Shown in pieces: positions 24,241 through 28,087 of a stretch of 28,087 nt of DNA. Source of the stretch: an uncultured Eggerthellaceae bacterium. Its GTDB lineage: Bacteria > Actinomycetota > Coriobacteriia > Coriobacteriales > Eggerthellaceae. The notes beneath the pieces are model-generated. The model had not been told where the DNA came from, made no database searches, and saw only the letters and a program-made list of their open reading frames with translations. The first letter of the stretch is position 1; every line of letters begins with the position of its first letter. The translations under genes and the position numbers were made by a program. The stretch spans positions 1 to 28,087 of the forward strand of contig CAKTWD010000009.1 of the NCBI GenBank assembly GCA_934630485.1, written 5' to 3'.

Positions 24241-24361
24241 GACGCGGCTTCCTTCCACACGAAGGCGACAACGACGCACGCGCCGCTTCGCCATTGGTTT
24301 CTTCAGTAAGTGTAGCCCAGGGCAAGGCAACCCCGACAAACCCGCCGGGCGATTCCAGGAA

Positions 24362-25084
24362 CTAAATAAGGTTGATGACACCCGCGACGCCAAGCATCAC
24401 GTACACGGCACGCTCGACCAGATTGTGATCAAGCAGGCGAACAAGCTCGCCTGCGACAAGGCCGCCGACGAATATGCCGGCAACGCCAACCAAAGCCGCA
24501 GGAACGACCTCGACGGTAAGAACGCCCGTCGCCACGCGGAACACCGTATAGTACACATTCGCAAACGCGAAGTACGTCTGGATTGCCGCAAGATACGACG
24601 GGTGATCACGCGTAGCCGCCATGAAGTAGACGACCATCAGCGGACCGCCTACGCCGAACATGCCGTCGCATGCGCCCGACGTTGCCACGCAAACAATGCC
24701 GGCAAGAAACCCAAGCGGATGCCCGTGCGGCGTGTCTTTTTTGATGAACAAGTAGTAAATGCACAGCACGATGAAGAAGACGCCGAGCGCCTTCTTGGCA
24801 ATAACGCCGTCGATGGAGGTCGAAAGCGAAATCACGGTGCTGGCAACGATAACGGTGACAAGGATAGGCCGAAACAGAAGCTTGCGGTCAAGGTGTTTTC
24901 GGTACATAACCGCCATCTGAAGATTAAGGCCAAGGCAAATGATGGACGATATGCCCGCGGCAACGGGCATGCTGAACACGTACGGCAAGACCATCATCAC
25001 GCAGATAGCGCCGCCGAAACCAGTGGTGCCCTGTACCACGCCGGCGATAAGCGCGGAAACGCCGATTAACGCAATAGCCTCCAC
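24362..25084 (-). CDS. TSUP (TauE/SafE) family membrane transporter
   Basis: A hydrophobic protein with about seven to eight membrane segments and the two-repeat layout of the TauE/SafE family: QGTTGFGGAICVMMVLP near the N-terminus and GACDGMFGVGGPLMVVYF in the second half. Members move sulfite, sulfonates or other small organic anions; the substrate here cannot be told. I place the start at the GTG at 25084 (240 aa) because AAGGA lies 8 bases upstream; the ATG at 25093 directly abuts that Shine-Dalgarno sequence and would give 243 residues. The gene lies between the glnA-linked operon and polA, with its own intergenic spaces on both sides (110 and 121 bases), so no partner is evident. Confidence 0.85.
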   Translation of the reverse strand: MEAIALIGVSALIAGVVQGTTGFGGAICVMMVLPYVFSMPVAAGISSIICLGLNLQMAVMYRKHLDRKLLFRPILVTVIVASTVISLSTSIDGVIAKKALGVFFIVLCIYYLFIKKDTPHGHPLGFLAGIVCVATSGACDGMFGVGGPLMVVYFMAATRDHPSYLAAIQTYFAFANVYYTVFRVATGVLTVEVVPAALVGVAGIFVGGLVAGELVRLLDHNLVERAVYVMLGVAGVINLI

Positions 25085-25150
25085 GGGCGCCATCCTTCAA
25101 ATGCGGAAACGCTACATCCGACTGCCAACGGTTCTCGATGCGCAATTCAA

Positions 25151-25186
25151 ACGCCGTTCGAAACGAGCACGTCGCACGAACGGCGT
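25151..25186 (-). terminator. Hairpin, possible terminator of the glnA operon
   Basis: ACGCCGTTCG (25151-25160) and CGAACGGCGT (25177-25186) form a perfect 10-bp stem with a 16-base loop, 8 bases after the regulator stop. On the minus strand the stem is followed by TTGAATTG, a poor U-tract, so termination may be partial. The stem itself is certain. Confidence 0.5.
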
Positions 25187-25193
25187 CAGTTCA

Positions 25194-25862
25194 TCACGCA
25201 TTCCAAAGATACCCCACGCCGCGAACGGTTTCCAGACGCTCGGCAAGATCGGGGCCGAGCTTCGAGCGGATTCGTCTGACGTGAACGTCGACGGTGCGCG
25301 AACCACCGTAATAGTCGAAGCCCCAAACGCGCTGAAGCAAGGCATCACGCGAGAACGTGCGACCCGGGTGCTTCGCCAAGAACGAAAGCAGGGCGTACTC
25401 GAGGTAGGTGAAGTCGATAGGCTCGCCGTTGATGGTGACCTGATACGTGGCAAGGTTGATAACCAGACCGTCAACCGAGATGCAGTCAAGCGACGCGGGT
25501 TCTTCCTGCGAGGTCATCAGGCGCTTCACGCGCGCCGTGCATTCAGCGACGGATGCGCCGTGCATGACGAAATCGGAAGCCACCGTCGTCGGGAACTGCA
25601 GCGAGGGAAGCTCCTCCTCGTTCACGATGAGAAGAAGCGGAGCCGGCAGGTCTTCGACCTGCTGAACCACCTGGCCAAGGTAGGAGCGCGCATTCCCGCG
25701 AGCCTCGAAGATCACGAGCTCGGGGGCGACTTCGGCCGAAAGCAACTTTCCCAGCTGAACGGTCGACCCCGCCGCAACATCGACGTTAAGGGCCGAAAGC
25801 ACCTGCTGGAACCTATGAGCGTTATCCAGGCTATCGGCTATGAAAACGACTTTCTTCCTCAT
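25194..25862 (-). CDS. Orphan OmpR-type regulator with degenerate receiver, glnA-linked (GlnR-like)
   Basis: 222 residues. The C-terminal half (about 125-222) is an OmpR/PhoB winged helix: LEYALLSFLAKHPGRTFSRDALLQRVWG, SRTVDVHVRRIRSKLG and TVRGVGYLW. The N-terminal half keeps a receiver-like alternation of strands and helices but not its chemistry. The phospho-acceptor position reads ELVIFEARG with Glu53 in place of Asp, the acidic pair after strand 1 is reduced to one Asp (FIADSLD), and the expected Thr and Lys at strands 4 and 5 are not present (LLLIVNEEE, DFVMHGAS). Its ATG directly follows the glnA stop (TAAATG) with no clear Shine-Dalgarno, so it depends on glnA translation. Actinobacterial GlnR is an orphan OmpR-type regulator of nitrogen genes; position and build suggest a similar role, which is inference. 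No histidine kinase is nearby. Confidence 0.85.
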   Translation of the reverse strand: MRKKVVFIADSLDNAHRFQQVLSALNVDVAAGSTVQLGKLLSAEVAPELVIFEARGNARSYLGQVVQQVEDLPAPLLLIVNEEELPSLQFPTTVASDFVMHGASVAECTARVKRLMTSQEEPASLDCISVDGLVINLATYQVTINGEPIDFTYLEYALLSFLAKHPGRTFSRDALLQRVWGFDYYGGSRTVDVHVRRIRSKLGPDLAERLETVRGVGYLWNA

Positions 25863-27206
25863 TTACAACACCGCCAAATACCGTTCGAGTTCCCACTGGG
25901 AAACAGTGCCAAGGTAAGACGCCCACTCGGCCTTCTTCTCGGAGACCAAATAGGAGTGAATGTGCTCGCCAAGCGTTTCCTTCATGAGCTCGGAGTTCTC
26001 GAAAAGGGTGATCGCCTGGCCCAAATCTTCAGGCAGCTTGCTGAAACCTCGGCCGATCAGGCACGCGTCGGAATGCTCGAACAAGTTGAGGTCGTCGATG
26101 GAAGGCGGAAGCGGTAGATCTTCCTCGATGCCCGCAAGACCGGCAGCCAGAATGACCGAGAACACCAGGTACGGGTTGGCAGCCGGATCGGGCAGGCGCG
26201 TCTCGATACGGCATGCCTCTTCGCGGTTGGGACGATAGCCGGGAATGCGCACCAAAGCCGAGCGGTTGTTCTTTCCCCAGCTGATGAACCCCGGTGCCTC
26301 GGCACCCGAAGCTAGGCGCTTATACGAATTCACATACTGATTTGTGATCAGGCAGAACTCAGGAGCATACTTCAACATGCCCGCGATGAACTTCTTCGCC
26401 AAAGGCGTGAGGTTGTATCCCAGCGGGTCGTTCGGGTCGAAGAACAGGTTGTTGCCATCGAGGTCGGAGAGGCTTTGGTGAACGTGCATGCCATTGCCCG
26501 GGGCGCCTGCCATGGGCTTCGGCATGAACGACGCATACACACCATGCTTGACGGCGATCTCCTTAACGACCAGCTTGTACGTCATGACAGCGTCGGCCAT
26601 GGTGAACGCATCCATGTAGCGCAGGTCGATCTCGTGCTGCGAAGGGCCGTTCTCGTGATGCGAGTATTCGATGGGAATGCCCATGTTCTCAAGGGAGAGA
26701 ACCGTGTCGCGGCGCAGGTCGCTTGCCGAGTCAAGGCTGGTCAGATCGAAATACCCGCCACGGTCCAGAACCTCGGTACCCGCAGAATCCTTAAAGTAAT
26801 AGTATTCAAGCTCGGGGCCGACGTTGAAGATGTAGCCCATATCGGCGGCTTTCGTGACCATTCGTCGAAGAACGTTTCGCGGGTCGCCTTCGAAAGCGGT
26901 TCCATCGGGACGCTTGATCTCGCAGAACATGCGGGCAACCGCGTTGGACTCGGGGCGCCAAGGAAGCACCTGGAACGTGCTGGGGTCGGGAAACGCCAAC
27001 ATGTCCGATTCCTGCGTGGGCGAATAACCTGCGATGCAGCTGCCATCAAAGCCCATGCCGTCGGAAAACGCGTTGGCGATCTCGGACGGGCTTACGGCGA
27101 AGGACTTCATGTTCCCCAGCACATCAGTGAACCAGAAGCGAACGAAGTGAACGTCGCGGCTCTTGATGGTTTTCATGACGAAATCTTGTTCGGGGGTCAT
27201 AGCCAT
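25863..27206 (-). CDS. glnA: Glutamine synthetase, type I
   Basis: Makes glutamine from glutamate, ammonia and ATP. I start at the ATG at 27206 (447 aa) because GGAGGG lies about 7 bases upstream; the ATG at 27221 overlaps that site. Features: beta-Grasp N-terminal domain with GFDGSCIAGY at 52-61 (GFDGSS is usual), metal-binding Glu132 and Glu134 (PELEYYYF), Glu185 and Glu192 (HHENGPSQHEIDLR), His241 (GNGMHVHQS), the flap Glu303, NNRSALVRIP at 313-322 and RIETRLPDPAANPY. The length fits the GSI-alpha group. The adenylylation Tyr of GSI-beta enzymes is not present (NLFEHS), and the feedback Arg of Bacillus GlnA (in FVRIEESDM) is replaced (YSPTQESDM). Control is therefore more likely transcriptional or by another route. 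Confidence 0.96.
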   Translation of the reverse strand: MAMTPEQDFVMKTIKSRDVHFVRFWFTDVLGNMKSFAVSPSEIANAFSDGMGFDGSCIAGYSPTQESDMLAFPDPSTFQVLPWRPESNAVARMFCEIKRPDGTAFEGDPRNVLRRMVTKAADMGYIFNVGPELEYYYFKDSAGTEVLDRGGYFDLTSLDSASDLRRDTVLSLENMGIPIEYSHHENGPSQHEIDLRYMDAFTMADAVMTYKLVVKEIAVKHGVYASFMPKPMAGAPGNGMHVHQSLSDLDGNNLFFDPNDPLGYNLTPLAKKFIAGMLKYAPEFCLITNQYVNSYKRLASGAEAPGFISWGKNNRSALVRIPGYRPNREEACRIETRLPDPAANPYLVFSVILAAGLAGIEEDLPLPPSIDDLNLFEHSDACLIGRGFSKLPEDLGQAITLFENSELMKETLGEHIHSYLVSEKKAEWASYLGTVSQWELERYLAVL

Positions 27207-27269
27207 GCCCAATCCCTCCATTCAACGTAAGCGACCTCGCACTCAACCGGCCGCCACGGGTGCTATCGG

Positions 27270-27275
27270 ATTATC
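27270..27275 (-). promoter_or_regulatory. Possible -10 element for glnA
   Basis: TGATAAT on the minus strand gives a -10 hexamer GATAAT at 27275-27270, about 63 bases before the glnA start. A -35 is not clear; the palindrome at 27288-27299 covers the place where it would lie, so an activator-dependent promoter is possible. Confidence 0.35.
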
Positions 27276-27278
27276 AGC

Positions 27279-27335
27279 TTCATTAAAGCGCAATTGCGCC
27301 GTATATGCGGCAGAAGACGCGTTTTCCTTAATGAA
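27279..27335. repeat. Inverted repeat and central palindrome upstream of glnA
   Basis: TTCATTAA (27279-27286) and its complement TTAATGAA (27328-27335) flank the perfect 12-bp palindrome GCGCAATTGCGC (27288-27299). They lie just upstream of the candidate glnA -10. These are plausible binding sites for a nitrogen regulator, perhaps the one encoded after glnA. Confidence 0.5.
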
Positions 27336-27427
27336 TTTTTAATCATGGCGAAAGCCGCCCGACACCCGAGGGGAGCCGATAGGAGCCCGCGTTGCGCGAC
27401 CTCCCATGCGACAACGCTCAGTGACTC

Positions 27428-27459
27428 GCCCGGCGGCCCTTGAACCCCGTCCGCCGGGC
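27428..27459. repeat. G+C-rich hairpin with 9-bp perfect stem
   Basis: GCCCGGCGG (27428-27436) pairs with CCGCCGGGC (27451-27459) around a 14-base loop. There is no T-run on either side, so an intrinsic terminator is unlikely on either strand. It lies in the probable leader of the plus-strand glycosyltransferase. Confidence 0.5.
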
Positions 27460-27527
27460 AACGCGGAACAACACGCGAAACAGCCCAAAGTCCCTGCGCA
27501 GCAGGTTTCTTGCAACAGGCTTCTTTT

Positions 27528-27587
27528 ATGAAGGAGAGCGCTTACGCAATGGTCGACCAAGGCGGTTTGATAAACTCGATCGCATGA
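27528..27587 (+). CDS. Short upstream ORF coupled to the glycosyltransferase
   Basis: ATG at 27528 or, in the same frame, at 27549 opens a frame ending at TGA 27585-27587, giving 19 or 12 residues (MKESAYAMVDQGGLINSIA). The stop overlaps the glycosyltransferase ATG at 27584 (ATGA). The only good Shine-Dalgarno in the area, AAGGAGAG at 27531-27538, suits the ATG at 27549 (10-base spacing) and is about 45 bases from the glycosyltransferase ATG. A leader peptide that delivers ribosomes to the next gene is the inferred role. Confidence 0.4.
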   Translation: MKESAYAMVDQGGLINSIA

Positions 27588-28087
27588 TGAATACGACTGA
27601 TAACGCGCCGCTTACGCAAGCAGGCGAAACCAACCCTACCCCCTCTTCGGAACCATCGAAGCGAAGCCACGTCGCACCTGAGTCTCAAACCCCTAAGAAA
27701 CGTCTGGCGATTGTCACAATGGGCGTGAAACTGGGCGACGAAACGCGCGGCTACACCCGTTTCCGCAAGCTCTCTGAAATGCTTGTCGCCCACGGGTTCG
27801 AGGTCGACTTGATCACCTCGTCGTTCCAACACTGGGACAAGCAGCAGCGAGACAAAAGCAAAGCATGCTACCAGGGCCTTCCCTATAAGGTCGTCTTCAT
27901 CGACGAGCCGGGGTACAAACGCAACCTCGACCTCGGTCGAATCCACAGCCACTCCGTTGCGGCCAAGAACCTGAACGCCTTCTTCAAGAAGCGCTTCGCC
28001 GAGTCCGACGGCGGCTACGACCTCATCTATTCCGAGATCCCGCCCAACGATGTCGCACGCGTCTGTGCAGAAACCGCCGACAGGGAG
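27584..28087 (+). CDS. Glycosyltransferase, GT-B fold (GT4-like), N-terminal part
   Basis: Open to the right edge; 168 codons are present. After a low-complexity Thr/Pro/Ser-rich stretch (about 1-38), the sequence enters a GT-B N-terminal Rossmann-like domain: KRLAIVTMGVKLGDETRGYTR, FRKLSEMLVAHGFEVDLITSSFQHW, YKVVFIDEPGYKRNLDLGR and YDLIYSEIPPNDVARVCAE. These resemble WbuB-like GT4 enzymes that add sugars in polysaccharide or glycolipid synthesis; donor and acceptor are unknown. There is no Shine-Dalgarno before this ATG and no in-frame start nearer the upstream AAGGAG, so coupling to the short upstream ORF is likely. It is the only plus-strand gene in the window, divergent from glnA. Confidence 0.75.
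   Translation, partial: MMNTTDNAPLTQAGETNPTPSSEPSKRSHVAPESQTPKKRLAIVTMGVKLGDETRGYTRFRKLSEMLVAHGFEVDLITSSFQHWDKQQRDKSKACYQGLPYKVVFIDEPGYKRNLDLGRIHSHSVAAKNLNAFFKKRFAESDGGYDLIYSEIPPNDVARVCAETADRE

Larger units (their letters stand above)
27207..27527. other. Intergenic region between divergent glnA and glycosyltransferase genes
   Basis: No gene or known RNA family is recognised in these 321 bases. The glnA-proximal half holds a candidate glnA promoter, a 12-bp palindrome and an 8-bp inverted repeat. The distal half is G+C-rich with one strong hairpin at 27428-27459. On the plus strand TTCATT-N17-TATATG (27279-27307) is a weak promoter candidate for the glycosyltransferase. Confidence 0.5.

Noticed and set aside
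24241..24393. N-terminal extension of 51 codons for polA
   Set aside because: The extension is Arg/Ser-rich, unlike DNA polymerase I. A good Shine-Dalgarno precedes the internal ATG at 24240.
27542..27952. Minus-strand open frame of 136 codons at the right end
   Set aside because: It is antisense to the glycosyltransferase, whose plus-strand protein shows clear GT-B features.

Overview
The window is a chromosomal stretch of an actinobacterium, most likely class Coriobacteriia (Eggerthella/Slackia-like). This is inferred from the moderately high G+C, the rplU-rpmA-obg-proB-proA-nadD-rsfS order, a split transketolase, and a very large ATPase-SARP type regulator. No database search was possible, so the taxonomy rests on gene content and protein style. 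Almost all of it is core metabolism and information processing: seventeen complete genes and one cut gene lie on the minus strand, and a single cut gene at the right edge lies on the plus strand. There are no tRNA or rRNA genes, CRISPR arrays, insertion sequences or phage genes that I can see.

Layout, in the direction of minus-strand transcription from right to left. (1) 27206-25194: glnA (glutamine synthetase I) followed without a gap by an OmpR-type regulator whose receiver has lost its phosphorylation site. (2) 25084-24362: a TSUP-family membrane transporter. (3) 24240-21487: polA. (4) 21259-20625: rplU-rpmA, closed by a terminator hairpin. (5) 20472-14658: obg-proB-proA-nadD/yqeK-rsfS, tightly packed; it joins ribosome assembly, proline synthesis and NAD synthesis, and nadD is fused to a YqeK-like HD phosphohydrolase. 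(6) 14385-11689: an 898-residue P-loop ATPase with a C-terminal SARP-like DNA-binding/BTAD unit, behind an unusual leader. (7) 11574-7572: secA-prfB, with a clear terminator. (8) 7325-5518: a two-subunit transketolase. (9) 5463-292: ftsE-ftsX-ctpA-rnr, then an unrecognised gene leaving the window on the left. Regions 7-9 keep the secA-prfB-ftsE-ftsX-ctp order known from Bacillus, with the transketolase pair lying where B. subtilis carries cccB.

On the plus strand a GT4-like glycosyltransferase starts at 27584 and leaves the window. It appears to be translated by coupling to a 12-19 codon upstream ORF.

No obviously new multi-gene system is visible. The strongest non-routine signals are: the leader of the SARP-like regulator gene (14376-14466), where a promoter, a 19-bp dyad and a perfect 14-bp inverted repeat that buries the start codon are packed together; the glnA-linked regulator with Glu in place of the phospho-acceptor Asp; a release factor 2 with SPT instead of the SPF stop-codon recognition tripeptide; the NadD-YqeK fusion; and a likely leaderless gene at the left end.
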